64,000 bases of DNA from Mesostigma viride (GCA_009746045.1 RPFO01000027.1:2118202-2182201), one strand, 5' to 3'. Positions 44,542 to 56,076 are shown, counted from the first letter of the stretch. The notes: generated by a model not told the origin, from the sequence alone. Made by a program: numbers and translations.

Positions 44542-44690
44542 ATGGTTCCGGAGGAACTTCAGTAGGTAGTGAACGAGACGACTATCCCTTGCCACATACA
44601 CCTTTTCAAGACCCCTTCCGCGTCCAGGAACAAGAAGTCGACACTTCCTTGATAGGTAATGGGCGGGTCGCCTTCAAGCTAGGAGAGTAG
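44421..44690 (+). CDS. Small basic ORF starting in the 5' LTR of E and crossing the primer site
   Basis: 89 codons from ATG 44421, Arg/Gly/Ser-rich at first (PIRGRGGGRYPRRN), then acidic. The first 40 codons lie in the LTR, so the 3' LTR also encodes them. Whether it is translated is unknown; it could be the first exon of a spliced product, since CAG|GTGAGT lies downstream at 45061-45068. Confidence 0.3.
   Translation: MRSAPSRSSFARGLSRGGLTSLGSIRPIRGRGGGRYPRRNNGSGGTSVGSERDDYPLPHTPFQDPFRVQEQEVDTSLIGNGRVAFKLGE
44543..44557 (+). promoter_or_regulatory. Primer binding site of E
   Basis: TGGTTCCGGAGGAAC starts two bases after the LTR; TGG pairs with a tRNA 3' CCA. The tRNA type cannot be named from the window. 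Confidence 0.65.
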
Positions 44691-45078
44691 TGCTGCCCGT
44701 TTCGGGACACGCTCTACCTAGATGCTAGACCTGCTCGCAGCGGATAAATCCTTTCGTAGTTAGCCTGTCCTTCGCCTTGTTTTCCTGCTTACGGTTGTTT
44801 CCTGTCTTAGATAGGGGAGTATTACTGTTCGGAGACGATTAGCGTCGCAGTACCTACACCTTTTTCCTTGTGCTGCTGCTTTATTAGACGGCCGCACCCG
44901 CAGAGTTACGGGTCGCTGTGTTAGGACGAGCGCTGGACTATCCGGTCGCTGACTTAGGACGAGAGCTGGACAATTCCGCCCTCATTCTTCTTTCGGTGAT
45001 CCAGATCGTCTAGCTAAGTCGCCTACCCCTACCCCGTCTAGCTTGACTTCACAAGACCCGCCAGGTGAGTTACCATGA

Positions 45079-45468
45079 ATCAACGTCGTGTGTTTACTGC
45101 GCCTTCACATTCATCTAAGTGATAATAGCTTAGCTAAGTATTACGTAGTTATTACCCCTCAATGGTCAGCCATTTTCCTCTCTTGGTCAGATGCTAGGAA
45201 GATAGTGCAAAATCGTACATATAATGTAGTTAGGTATAAGAAATTTGTTACCTTCGAGGAAGCTCAACAATTCCTTATAGACCATAGCGTATCAGATCTA
45301 GGCCTACACGTACGTTCTACTCCTCATGGTCGCCCTCCTGTAGAAGCTCTAGATTTTGCTACCCCTCCTTCGTCTCCCCCTAAGAGGGCTGCATCCTCAT
45401 CTAGCTTAGATACTCCTCTCACCTTAGAATTCGGTTCCCTATCCATTACTGTTGTTAAAAAGGATTGA
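45079..45468 (+). CDS. Viroplasmin / RNase H1 hybrid-binding-like ORF of chromovirus E
   Basis: Open frame of about 130 codons between the leader and gag. Residues YYVVITPQWSAIFLSW, then a basic stretch, then YKKFVTFEEAQQFLI fit the pattern of the RNase H1 N-terminal hybrid-binding domain, also found in caulimovirus viroplasmin (tyrosine pair, SW, K-F, EEA). The C-terminal half is Ser/Pro-rich. There is no ATG in frame: the stop is at 45076-45078 and the nearest ATG (45075) is in another frame with 15 codons, so expression needs a splice (a good donor CAGGTGAGT sits just upstream), frameshift or non-AUG start. Function would be RNA:DNA or dsRNA binding; this is by analogy. Confidence 0.6.
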   Translation: MNVVCLLRLHIHLSDNSLAKYYVVITPQWSAIFLSWSDARKIVQNRTYNVVRYKKFVTFEEAQQFLIDHSVSDLGLHVRSTPHGRPPVEALDFATPPSSPPKRAASSSSLDTPLTLEFGSLSITVVKKD

Positions 45469-45592
45469 TTTAAATTGTTTCCTTCTTTTAAGCCATTAAA
45501 AGCTTTTTCTTCTCCTTCCTTGCCTTAAATTAGGCCTTGTCCTTTATCCTTGTTGCTTTCAGTTAGAATTCTGATCATTTACTTAAATAAAG

Positions 45593-46746
45593 ATGGATCC
45601 AGTGGGTGGTAACATGTCGCCTATACCTACCAATACTCCTACTATGAGTAATAATAATAATAATACTAACAACCATAACAACAATCGTGGTAACCGACGG
45701 GACTCACTTGAAACGGTGCACCATCTCACTCCTCAAGGTAATCTTCGTACCTCACCTCCTTCTCCTATTGCTGGTGGTCGCCGTCGTCCCTCACTTACCC
45801 CTCCTACCTATGAACAACGTCAACGTATGCAAGTCAGATTCAGTGATGACCCTTCCCTTACCCTGAACCAGGCCCCTGCCCCTCCTGCAACCTTGGCTCA
45901 ACCCTCCAGCAGGTCCTCACTAACTAACAATGTTTTTAGGCCTCCTTCCCACCCTGTGCCTTCCATGCCTGCTCTTAACACGGGTCGTGCCTCTGCCCCT
46001 GTCGGTCCTTCTGGGCGCCCTAGTGCAGTTCCCTTTTACCCACCTGCTTCCTGGTCCTACCCTGAGACGGCCTATGAGGCAGCCCAGGTCCCTACCCGTG
46101 TGGCTGATTTAGAAGTTAATAGTGATTTCAGCACCATGCCCCTAGATGATAGAAATTATGATCATTTTGCCTATTCCTCTCTTCGTGAGCAATATACTGT
46201 CCCCTTCTCTTATGGGCACCAGCCTGAAACGGTGGCCCCTTCTAGACCCCTACCCAAGACTTTCCCTCTTCCTTCCTTCTATCCCGCGTATGTAGCAGTG
46301 GAAGATAGTGGCCCTATGGGAAAAACTGACTCTTCTAATCCCCCTAAGCCCCCTGCTCTTCCCCTCTTTGCTAACCTTCCCAAGCTGGATGTCAAGTCTA
46401 CCCCTCAACAGTTTTTCACCTTTATCATGTTGCTTACCCAGAACACGGAGTCGTGGCAGAATCATAATAGATGGCGTCTTTCTGATGCTGTATTAGTTCC
46501 TCACTATCTTACAACCTGTATTACTCCTGAGCTTGCTAACCTCATTCAGTGTGAGTCTTTGGCCTCTCATGCCTACCCTAACTCTGTAGCAGAATTGTTT
46601 AAGCGTTTAGAGAACCATTTAGTCCCTCCTGATTCAGATTGGCAGGATAGATTAGCCTTTGGTACCTTGCAGCAGGGTACTAAATCATTTAAGGAGTATA
46701 TGAAAGAGTTTGATGCTCAGATGGTACGAATTAGGGATTTGTCGGG
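45593..46746 (+). pseudogene. gag of E, 5' part up to nested element F
   Basis: Starts MDPVGGNMSP, Asn-rich and Pro/Ser-rich N part, then a Gag capsid-like domain (LPKLDVKSTPQQFFTF, LFKRLENHLVPPDSDW, KSFKEYMKEFDAQMVRIRDLSG). The frame continues beyond F at 51295 as AEVRARFLQGLSRPLL. Confidence 0.85.
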
Positions 46747-47565
46747 TGTTTGGATTGGGGAGAGGAGACTAATGGGTTTTACACAATGCCTTGTGCTTGG
46801 CCTTGCTACCCACACACCTTGCAGGTGCTGAAAGAAAGAGAGGTTGAAGACAATTTACGTGGAAGAATAAATGGCTTTATTAGAATATAATAGTTGGAGA
46901 AGAGCTTGAATGGAGGTTGAATGGAGGTGAAATGGAGGTACCTGCCCTTAGGGGGCAGTTTCCTTTTATACCTTTTAGGCTAGGAAGGATGACATCAGCA
47001 ATGACATCATCACAGAAGCTTGTAGAAACATCCTAGCATATTCCTAGCATATTCCCAGCATATTCTCAGTATATTCCAGGAATATTCCTGGCATATTCTT
47101 AGAACATTCCTAGAACATTCTAGACATGATCCAATGAGCTGGCATAATAGCTAGATGCCAAGTGTCTACGTAATAATGTGCCACATAACATGATTAATAA
47201 AGTGACACATCTCTTCTCCTTGGAGTGACAAGTGTCATGCAATGAGTCTACCCACTTGTCATCATGTAAGTCATAACATGTGTCATCATGAGCTTCCAAC
47301 ACTTGTCAGCTCATGGACCAAACACTTGTCCAATAGGTCATAGCACCACTTGTCAATCAAATACGTGATGCTACTAGGCTGACTCAGGTTACAAGTCATC
47401 CATGTCCAAGTATAGGACTATGGCACATGAATATTGATCAGCTCATTGAGCCCAATCCATCTAGCTTATCAAGCTATCAAATTCCCAGTCCATATGGAAT
47501 AAATCCAACAAGAAATAAATCAGGCTGGGATACATTGTGGCCAGGTGGATATAATATCCCTAACA
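46747..47565 (-). repeat. 3' LTR of element F
   Basis: 819 bp. Contains a short-period repeat (TAGCATATTCC variants, about 47033-47115) and CACTTGTC repeats (47225-47355). Confidence 0.92.
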
Positions 47566-48718
47566 CCCCCCTTAGCCACATGGGCACAATGCAAAAGATG
47601 TCTGGGTAGGTGGAATCTCAACACCCCCCTTAACCACATGCTCGTAGCATGCCGTCCAGTTGCTAGCATGGTGCAACTGAAAATGAAGATGCCGTCCTCG
47701 TGAAACGCTTGAAGCTCCAACATGCGGTCGTGAGCCGCACTACCGCCACTGATCCGTCCCCCCCCGGCAACGCGAATGAGTGTCCAACCATAGCAGCGAC
47801 GCACTAGCTGCCCATCAATCCTGGATGGCTGATACCCAACCCTTAGTTGGAAAAAGTGCTCTAGATGCTACATTCCCCCCTCACTCAAAGCGGCTGCCCA
47901 TGGACACAATAGGGCCACACAGTCCCACACATATGATACGGCAACACATGCCAACAAAGAAGGTCCCTATGAGCTAACCCAAACGGTATAGAGGTAGGGT
48001 AACGGCAACAACACGTGCTGTACACACACGGAGCAACATAAATATGCCATCTCACGAAATAAATGACACCAACATCACGTTTTACGCCAAATAAACGGGG
48101 TGACTAAACATACATCTAGGCAACAAATGCCACACAAACAAGGTGCAATACAACCTTCAACACAAAACACAGTGGCCATAACAGATAAACGCGCTTCATA
48201 GCAAAGAAAACAGGACGTGCAAAACATTACCGCCACAAAGGCGAACACAAGTAAAGATTACTTCGTCACGATTCACAAATCAGTGCCCGAGAGTAAACAT
48301 TACGTCCGACATTACAGGCTATGCCGAAATGCACAGCCAAATTCGACACAAAGGACGTAAGCATTTGCATACAAGCAATGCTCTCAGCACAAAACAAAAT
48401 AACACACGCGTCACAGGCACTTTAACTTACGAAAACAAGTCGTAGACGACGATACAACGGCGCTTCACTACGCCGCAGACTAGTGCCACAAATAGCGTGC
48501 AAAAACTCTGGATATACACTCCAGGTACGTAGAAAACGTCTCGTGGGAACAATACCAAAATGCGTGGGCCATCGCCACTGAACGCATGGCAAAATAAACA
48601 CATAATTGCTGGAAGAACACAAAGAAAGAACCAGAAAACGCAGGCTTACGGCGCCTCACAATTTCCAGCAAACACGACACAAAAGTCGACATACAAGTTA
48701 ATTTCCCACAGACAAATA
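47566..48718. other. Non-coding 3' region of element F
   Basis: Starts with the purine tract complement CCCCCCTTAGCCACATG, which is repeated as CCCCCCTTAACCACATG at about 47623. The rest is AC-rich without a supported ORF. Confidence 0.5.
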
Positions 48719-50404
48719 TTAGGGCAACCTTGAGGAGTGGGGTCTGTGCATCCTGGGCGACAATTTCCAAGGGTCGTTGCAGCTAGCGCAATTGCAAATG
48801 CCATGGCCTGGCCGAACACCGTCAACTGACCGACGTGATGCCTTGGCAGCATTTTGCAGTCGACTTGACCGTTGGTGCTTGACCGCACTTTGGCTGACAG
48901 GTCGCTGTCCACGTCGTTGTCGGCTCGCTCGAGGCCTCGCGCCAGCACCGGACTTGGCAGTCCAGGACTTGGAAAAATTTTGCAGCTTGGTCGATTTCGC
49001 CCTTGCGCCACGAATTTGTTCCCCCTCAGTTAGGCTGGCAGCGTTCATGCGCCGCGCCTTTGGTCTGGTCGCCGGACTTTGGTTACTAGCACCAGTATCA
49101 CCTGGTATGCTGGCGGCGACAACGCGCTCCGCCTGCACTGGGCTGTTCTGGACCGCAGTTTCTGGAAGTACTTCAGCGTCTGACACGGACTTCTCCATTG
49201 CGCTGGAAACTTCTCGAATTGGCGTGAACTTCCACTGGGCCGGCGCAGAGTATATAAAGCCACGCAGTGTGCGAGTAATGCCCAGTAGGCCGCCCCCGAT
49301 CCCGCATACACGGGCAAGCATGGCCAGTATGACCGTTAGGCCCACGGCCAGCCACTCCGCCGCGTGTCCCGAGGCACGTGAGATGCTGCGCTCGCTGCTC
49401 GCCATTTTCTGCCCTTGACAGGCAGCGTCGACGTCCTTGAAGCTCGTCGCCGAAGATTTCAGCTCTGGGATGGCGTCCATCGCTGCGTCCGCACCGCGCG
49501 CGGGCAAAAAGTAGGTGTTATTCCTCGTCACGATGCTGCAGGGCCTGCTGTCCAGCACAGCAACCCGCTTGGCGAGGTCGACGTTGTGGCCATCCTTGAC
49601 GAGCTGGCCGACAGATAAAAGTCGGGTGCTCAGCCTGGGAACGAGCAGCGCGTTTTGGAGGTGCACGTCCGCGTCCTGACCCGGCAGCTTCAGTTTGACA
49701 GTCCCGATGGCTGTCGCCTTCAGTTGGCCGCCTGAGCCGGCGATTTCCCTGTCATGAGGGTGCAGGCACACGAAGTCCGACGGGCATGGCGTCATGTGAC
49801 AGCTCGCTGCAGAATCCAGCACCCAGCTGGTCGGCGCCTTCTTTTCATATTGCGTGAGTGCAGCAGCATCCGACGGCGATGGCGACTCGGCGATGGTGGC
49901 GAAGACGAAGCCGGACGGCTCCGCAGCCTCCTCGGTGATACGCGCCTCGCTGGCACCTGGTGAGTGCTCCTTTCTCGCTTGGTTCCGTCGCGTTGCCTTG
50001 TTCTTGCGTTCTTGCTTCAGCTCCGGATGCTTCTCCCAGCACTGGGTGTCCACGTGCCCGGCCTTCTTGCAGTAATTGCACCGCCTCTTTCCTCCACTTT
50101 TCTTCGTAGTAGTGTGGAAAACCTGGCCGTTAGGGGAGCCCTCCTTCTTTGCTTGAGCAGAACGCCTTCCGTGCAGTAGCTCCTCCGCCTCCAGCAGCGC
50201 AGTCTTGACCTCCTTTAGCGAATCCTCCTCTCCAGTTAGGACCTTGACCAGGTCACAATAGGCCGATGCTAAGGCCTTCAACACAGCCTTGATTTCTTCC
50301 CATTTCCTCAGAGACCGCCCATCAAACGTTGTGATGGACTTGCTTGTTGCCCGGAATTGCTTGTAGCACGCTTCCTTGGTAGCCATGGTGTCTTCAGTCG
50401 CCAA
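48719..50404 (-). CDS. Truncated Gag-protease protein of element F
   Basis: 561 codons, intact. A short Gag remnant (SLKEVKTALLEAEELL), CCHC knuckle CNYCKKAGHVDTQC near residue 110, copia-type protease WVLDSAASCHMT near residue 192 with LLSVGQL, then a region with no known domain: a hydrophobic segment (LAVGLTVILAMLARVCGI) and a basic Arg/Ser-rich tail. The protease core has DSA in place of DSG. Large capsid and all enzymatic pol domains are missing. The open frame despite this loss suggests selection or very recent origin. Confidence 0.8.
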   Translation of the reverse strand: MATEDTMATKEACYKQFRATSKSITTFDGRSLRKWEEIKAVLKALASAYCDLVKVLTGEEDSLKEVKTALLEAEELLHGRRSAQAKKEGSPNGQVFHTTTKKSGGKRRCNYCKKAGHVDTQCWEKHPELKQERKNKATRRNQARKEHSPGASEARITEEAAEPSGFVFATIAESPSPSDAAALTQYEKKAPTSWVLDSAASCHMTPCPSDFVCLHPHDREIAGSGGQLKATAIGTVKLKLPGQDADVHLQNALLVPRLSTRLLSVGQLVKDGHNVDLAKRVAVLDSRPCSIVTRNNTYFLPARGADAAMDAIPELKSSATSFKDVDAACQGQKMASSERSISRASGHAAEWLAVGLTVILAMLARVCGIGGGLLGITRTLRGFIYSAPAQWKFTPIREVSSAMEKSVSDAEVLPETAVQNSPVQAERVVAASIPGDTGASNQSPATRPKARRMNAASLTEGEQIRGARAKSTKLQNFSKSWTAKSGAGARPRASRQRRGQRPVSQSAVKHQRSSRLQNAAKASRRSVDGVRPGHGICNCASCNDPWKLSPRMHRPHSSRLP

Positions 50405-50457
50405 TGGAACTGGATGTCTCTGGGTTCACAGTGGTCTTCTTGTTCCTCAGTAACAAA

Positions 50458-50469
50458 CCTCCGATACCA
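50458..50469 (-). promoter_or_regulatory. Primer binding site of element F
   Basis: Minus-strand TGGTATCGGAGG directly follows the 5' LTR; close to the initiator-Met tRNA complement common in copia elements. Confidence 0.7.
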
Positions 50470-51289
50470 TGTTTGGATTGGGGAGAGGAGACTAATGGGT
50501 TTTACACAATGCCTTGTGCTTGGCCTTGCTACCCACACACCTTGCAGGTGCTGAAAGAAAGAGAGGTTGAAGACAATTTACGTGGAAGAATAAATGGCTT
50601 TATTAGAATATAATAGTTGGAGAAGAGCTTGAATGGAGGTTGAATGGAGGTGAAATGGAGGTACCTGCCCTTAGGGGGCAGTTTCCTTTTATACCTTTTA
50701 GGCTAGGAAGGATGACATCAGCAATGACATCATCACAGAAGCTTGTAGAAACATCCTAGCATATTCCTAGCATATTCCCAGCATATTCTCAGTATATTCC
50801 AGGAATATTCCTGGCATATTCTTAGAACAATCCTAGAACATTCTAGACATGATCCAATGAGCTGGCATAATAGCTAGATGCCAAGTGTCTACGTAATAAT
50901 GTGCCACATAACATGATTAATAAAGTGACACATCTCTTCTCCTTGGAGTGACAAGTGTCATGCAATGAGTCTACCCACTTGTCATCATGTAAGTCATAAC
51001 ATGTGTCATCATGAGCTTCCAACACTTGTCAGCTCATGGACCAAACACTTGTCCAATAGGCCATAGCACCACTTGTCAATCAAATACGTGATGCTACTAG
51101 GCTGACTCAGGTTACAAGTCATCCATGTCCAAGTATAGGACTATGGCACATGAATATTGATCAGCTCATTGAGCCCAATCCATCTAGCTTATCAACGCTA
51201 TCGAATTCCCAGTCCATATGGAATAAATCCAACAAGAAATAAATCAGGCTGGGATACATTGTGGCCAGGTGGATATAATATCCCTAACA
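50470..51289 (-). repeat. 5' LTR of element F
   Basis: 820-bp partner of 46747-47565. Single-base differences seen in the CATATTC repeat and near 51195. Confidence 0.92.
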
Positions 51290-51898
51290 TCGGGTGCAGA
51301 AGTACGTGCTCGCTTCCTCCAAGGCCTCAGTAGACCCTTATTACGTGAAGTCAAGCGCCAGTTCTCTGCCTACCGTTTTACTGATCTGCCCCTCAAGCAT
51401 GTGCGCCAGCATCTCTTGCGTGTAGCAGATTTCTTCACCACTCCTTCTCTTCCTACCCGTTCCCGTATTAATAATATTATCCTTACCCCTGAGGAGGAGA
51501 ACTCCTATGTAGAAGAATTAGATATCTGTGTTACTGACCTTTCAGCCCTTGATGTCTCTCATATCACATGCTATCATTGTAAGGAAGTAGGTAATCTTAA
51601 ACGTGAGTGCCCCAAGTTCCTTTCGGGTGCTCCCCCTCATCCCGACGCTCGCCCTCCTCGTACCCCTCAGCGTGCTCCTATTCGTCCTACTTCAGGACGC
51701 ATTCCCTCAGCTACCCCTAGTAGGCTGAATGCTGTGCAGGCAGGACCCCCAGGGTTCCCCTATGATAATCAGGCTCCCGCACCCTCTTCGCTCCCTCGTG
51801 ACCCTCCAGCAGTGGCTTTTTCGCCAGGGTCTTCTTCGGGGTTAGTTCCTATGGATTTGGGGGGGAGGGGGAACAGTAGGCCTGTCAGCCGGGGGTAA
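51290..51898 (+). pseudogene. gag of E, 3' part with altered zinc knuckle
   Basis: Continues the capsid (VRARFLQGLSRPLLREVK) and has CYHCKEVGNLKREC, a knuckle where the expected His is Asn (AAT instead of CAT/CAC). A Pro-rich tail follows. Ends at 51898; the protease follows in another frame. Confidence 0.85.
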
Positions 51899-52072
51899 CC
51901 TGGACAGGTCCTTAGATAGTACCCCAGATAAAAATTTTTGCCTGCCTGTTTTTATAACCTCTGTAGGAGCTGAATCTTCCCTACCACTACGTGTGCGTCC
52001 TCTTATGTTCTTGAATGGTGGTTTAACCGTCCCTCACACTGTTGTAGACCCCTTCTTGCATGCTGATGAACT

Positions 52073-52738
52073 TTGAATGTCTCTGTGTTGGTAGATAGCG
52101 GTGCGGCTAGCTCCTTTGTGAGCGAGGCCCTAGTTAGGCGTTTAGGACTAGTCCCTACCCCTCACACCAAACCCGTTACTGTTCATTATGCTGATGGTCG
52201 CACCAGTCATTCCCCGGGTACGGTGTCCCTTCCCATGGTTATACAAGGACGTACTGTCAACCTGACGGCCACTATAGGCCCTATCACTACCGCTGATGTA
52301 TTACTAGGATTAGATTGGCACCAGGATAATAAGATTACTATTAATTATGATACCATGGTCATTTGGTTTCCAGATAGCTCTTACTGGGTACCGGAACGTC
52401 ATTATAGATTGGAAAATTTATCCTTGGTAGATATTACTCCTCCTACACCTGTTGATCCTCCTGTAAGACCTATACCTGAAGTATTAATGTCCAATGATGA
52501 GTTGCGTTCTGAACTAAAGGAATATGGATATTTATTATGTATGTTCCTTCAGTTAGAAGTACAGGAGATACCTATCACTAATAATAGTGTGGATATAGAT
52601 ATAAACACAGTGGATACAATAGGAGTGGGATTTACTGAAAATGAAATAGTAAGATACATGGCTGTGATAGATTCCTCAAAGTTTTTGAAGAAAAGACTCC
52701 TTCTTATCCTCCTCCTCGTTCTGTTTTACACCGTGTAG
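52073..52738 (+). pseudogene. Aspartic protease of chromovirus E
   Basis: Retropepsin with VLVDSGAASSFVS and ADVLLGLDWH. The spacing between the two is normal. The N-terminal link to gag is frameshifted. The RT N terminus follows in a shifted frame at about 52680 (VFEEKTPSYPPPRS). Confidence 0.88.
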
Positions 52739-54370
52739 TTATCAAGGACGGTGCAGTTCCTACGCACTCTCCGATGTATAGAATGGGCCCTACCGAGTTA
52801 AAGGAACTAAAACAGATTTTAGTGTCATTATTAGAAGCAGGATTGATAGAGCCTAGTAACTCCCCTACTCAGCTGGTGTCCTGTTAGTTCCTAAGCCAAA
52901 TGGCAAGTTTCGCCTAGTTACTGATTATAGGAAGTTGAATGATATTACTGTGAAGTCTAAATACCCTCTACCTCGTATTGATGATATATTTAATAAGGTT
53001 AAAGGTTCCACTTGTTTCACAGTACTGGATTGTGCGGATGGTTTTTGGCAGTTGCGGATAGCTCCTGAGGATTGCCATAAAACCGCCTTTGCTACCCCTT
53101 TTGGTCATTACCAGTTTAGAGTAGCGGCTATGGGACTCTGTAACTCGCCTGCCTCTTTTCAAATGTTAATGAATGAAGTGCTTAGACCTGTTATGGGAAA
53201 TTCTCACCTTCCTCAGGTGTCCTCTGATTTAAAGGATCCTTCCTTCTCCTCTGTTTCTTTATCTGAGCATGACCGTTCTTGTGCTCAAGCTTACTTAGAT
53301 GATATTCTTATTTACTCTCCTGATTTTGAAACGCACCTACGTGATTTAAAGAAAGTATTAGAAATAATGGCTGAAAATTCTTTGTGGGCGCGCCGTGCTA
53401 AAGTTCGTTCGGGTAGGAGTGTCCCATTTTTAGGGCACGTTCTGTCAGATGCCGGGGTCGCTACCGACCCGGATAAAACTAAGTCAATTCAGGAATGGCC
53501 TACTCCTACCGACGTTAAAGGTGTACGTAGTTTTCTAGGAATTGCTTCTTACTATAGGCGTTTTATCCCGCGTTTCGCAACTATAGCAGCCCCTATTAAT
53601 CATTTATTAAAGAAGGATATCCCCTTTGTTTGGAGTAGTGAATGTCAGTCGGCTTTTCAGTGCCTAAAATCCCTACTCCTTTCCCCTCCTGTACTCATCC
53701 TACCGGATACTACTAAACCCTTTGTTGTGGCTACAGATGCTAGTAAGTAGCTATAGGTGGTGTCCTTCTCCAGGATCAGGGTCAGGGCTTACAGCCAATT
53801 GAGTATATCTCTAGGACAATGCTCCCTGCGGAGCGTAACTATCCCGTACACCAGCAGGAACTCTTAGCGGTGGTGTATTGTTGCCACGCGTGGCAGCACT
53901 TTCTTAAAGGTGCTCAATTTGATGTCTGCCTGAATGAACCCTGTGAGCTAGATCCTTATAGGTTAGTTATCCAAACGGATCACCGTCCCCTTACCCATCT
54001 TCTCTCCCAACCCAACCTTACCCCTCGGCAAGCGCGCTGGATGGAATTTTTAGCACAGTTTTCCCCTTTTAAACTTCAGTATGTCAAGGGTGTAGATAAC
54101 ATAGTACCAGATGCACTCTCTCGTCGTGCAGACTATTCCTTTTTCGAGGACCTTGATGTTCTCAATACTACTCTAGTTCCTACTACTATGGGTGTAACCC
54201 CTTATGGTGAACTACCTGATGATGAATCCTATGCCTACCTCTTTCATACAGCTGTTCGCATGCCTGATCTCCTTTCTCACGTAGGACTCTCTCTCCCGTG
54301 TGAGGCCCTTCCCGTGGCCTCGGTGGGGGGGAGGGGAAAAATAAAATTTCTATACCGCTTAGCCATATAG
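52680..54370 (+). pseudogene. Reverse transcriptase and RNase H of chromovirus E
   Basis: Ty3-type RT: YRMGPTELKELKQ, LVTDYRKLND, KYPLPRIDD, TVLDCADGFWQL, FGHYQFRVAAMGLCNSPASFQ, active box AYLDDILIYS, and FLGHVLSDAG. RNase H: ATDASK, IEYISRTMLPAERNY, TDHRPLTHLL, DALSRR. Frame breaks: one C lost in CCCC near 52866 and one base lost after ATDASK near 53748. Confidence 0.9.
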
Positions 54371-54389
54371 CGACTAGGTCAGGAAAGTC

Positions 54390-55955
54390 TTATGAAAACG
54401 TAGTCCCTCTAGGACCTCCCCTTCTCTTTGGCAAGGCGGTAGGAGATCTCTTTAAACCTGTTCTGGATACCTCTGTAGCGATGCCTACCTCTGATCTTGA
54501 ACGCCTTATTAGTAGATTTACGGCCACTGAGCCGGAAGCATTAGCTGCCATTGCTGCACATCCCCAACAATTAGGCAAGCACCCTTGTAAATTTGTAGGT
54601 GGGTTTTTATATGTGCAGATAGCAGATTCTCCCCCTCAATGGCGCCTGTATGTCCCTCCTATCTGTCGCTCCTCCTTGCTCTTTGAGTTGCATGACTTAG
54701 CTGCTCATCAGGGTGGTAAACGGGTACGGGACCTAGTAGCCCGCTCTTATTACTGGCCTTCCCTTTATAAGGATGTAGATGAGTATGTTAGAACTTGTCA
54801 ATCTTGCCAGGAATGAAACCCAATAACGTAGGACAGATAGCAGAACCTAGGACCTTGCCTGACCCCATCATGCCGTGGGATTCTATCATGATGGATTTTG
54901 TAGGACCTTTTAGAAAGAATGATAGGGGCAATGCCCAAATCCTTGTGTTCATAGATCGTTTTACTCGTATGTGCCATCTCGTGCCGTGTCCTTTAGAACT
55001 CACAGCACGTGATTGCGCACGCCTATACCTCAATAATGTATACAGATATCATGGTTTGAGTAGGCAGTTTATTAGTGATAAGGATAAGTTATTTACCTCA
55101 GATTTTTGGCAGCAGTTTTTCGCTGCCATCGGTACCAAGGTTACCTACGGTACTGCCTACCACTCCTCCTCCTCTCATTTAGTAGAGCGTCTTAATAGGG
55201 TAGTAGAAGAAGCGCTTAGGCACTATGTTAATGGCTCGGGAAGTGATTGGGAGGATTATTTATGTTTGGTAGAGTTCTCCCTCAACAATTGTCCCCAAGC
55301 TGCGCATGGATATACGCCCTTCTTCTAGATACTGGTAGACAGCCCTTACCCCTACCTCTCTCTTAGCTAGTCCTCTACGGGACAAGGATGATGTGTCCCG
55401 AGATACTGTAGAAGGTGTACAGTCCTTACTAGATAGAATGAAAACTGCTCATGACCACGCGATCTCAGGGTACCAAAAAGCTCAGTCTAAGTACCTTGCT
55501 AGGTTGCGTGCCTCCTTAGATAGAAGAGCACCTGAGATAGAAATAGGAGATCTAGTATTAGTAGAAGGCCCCCGTGTTGGCCGTTTTGCTCATAAGTTTG
55601 AAGCAGAACTTAAGGTCAAACTTAGGCCCGCCTTCTTAGGACCCTTCCATGTGTTGTCTAGAGTAGGAAATTTCTTATATAAAGTCGATATCCCTACCTC
55701 TTGGCAGACACATTCAAACACCTTCCATAGGAGCCAGCTGAAACTGTACCACCCTAGTACGTTCGCTGGTAGAGCTAGCGCCTGCCCCTTTAGAGCATAA
55801 CCCTGACACTGGGGAAGTAGAAGACGAAGTAGAAAGCATCGTGGCCCATAGAGATATCAAAAAGGGCCGCGGTACCCAGCGTCAGTATAAAGTGAAGTGG
55901 ATGTATGCTCGTAGTGAAGTAGATAAGGTTGGTATACGGAGAGTGAGCTAGATGG
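54390..55955 (+). pseudogene. Integrase and chromodomain of chromovirus E
   Basis: H2C2 zinc domain (LHDLAAHQGGKRVRDL ... CQSC), then D, D, E signatures MMDFVGPF, FISDKDKLF and HLVERLNRVVEEA. Then a GPF-type module (AFLGPFHVLSRVGNFLYKV) and SNTFHRSQLKLYHPS. A chromodomain-like stretch (EVESIVAHRD, QYKVKWMYA) is in a shifted frame at about 55830-55955. Frame breaks near 54815, 55325 and 55795. The chromodomain marks E as a chromovirus. Confidence 0.88.
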
Positions 55956-56076
55956 GTGTAGTCGCCTGCTGCAGGAATATAAAACCCTGCACAAGCTCTA
56001 GTTGTAGGCTTCTCCTCTCTTATGTTATGTCTGCTGTCGACGGGTGGTTGGTTGTCCCCTCCCCTCCGCAGCCGTC

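Larger units (their letters stand above)
46747..51289 (-). mobile_element. Non-autonomous copia element F nested in E gag
   Basis: LTRs 46747-47565 and 50470-51289, TSD TCGGG (46742-46746, 51290-51294). In minus sense the LTR is TGTTAGGG...CCAAACA, the primer site TGGTATCGGAGG resembles the initiator-Met type used by copia elements, and the purine tract AAGGGGGG precedes the 3' LTR. The interior codes only a truncated Gag-protease. Integrase, RT and RNase H are absent, so it must have moved in trans. LTRs differ at only a few sites. Confidence 0.92.
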
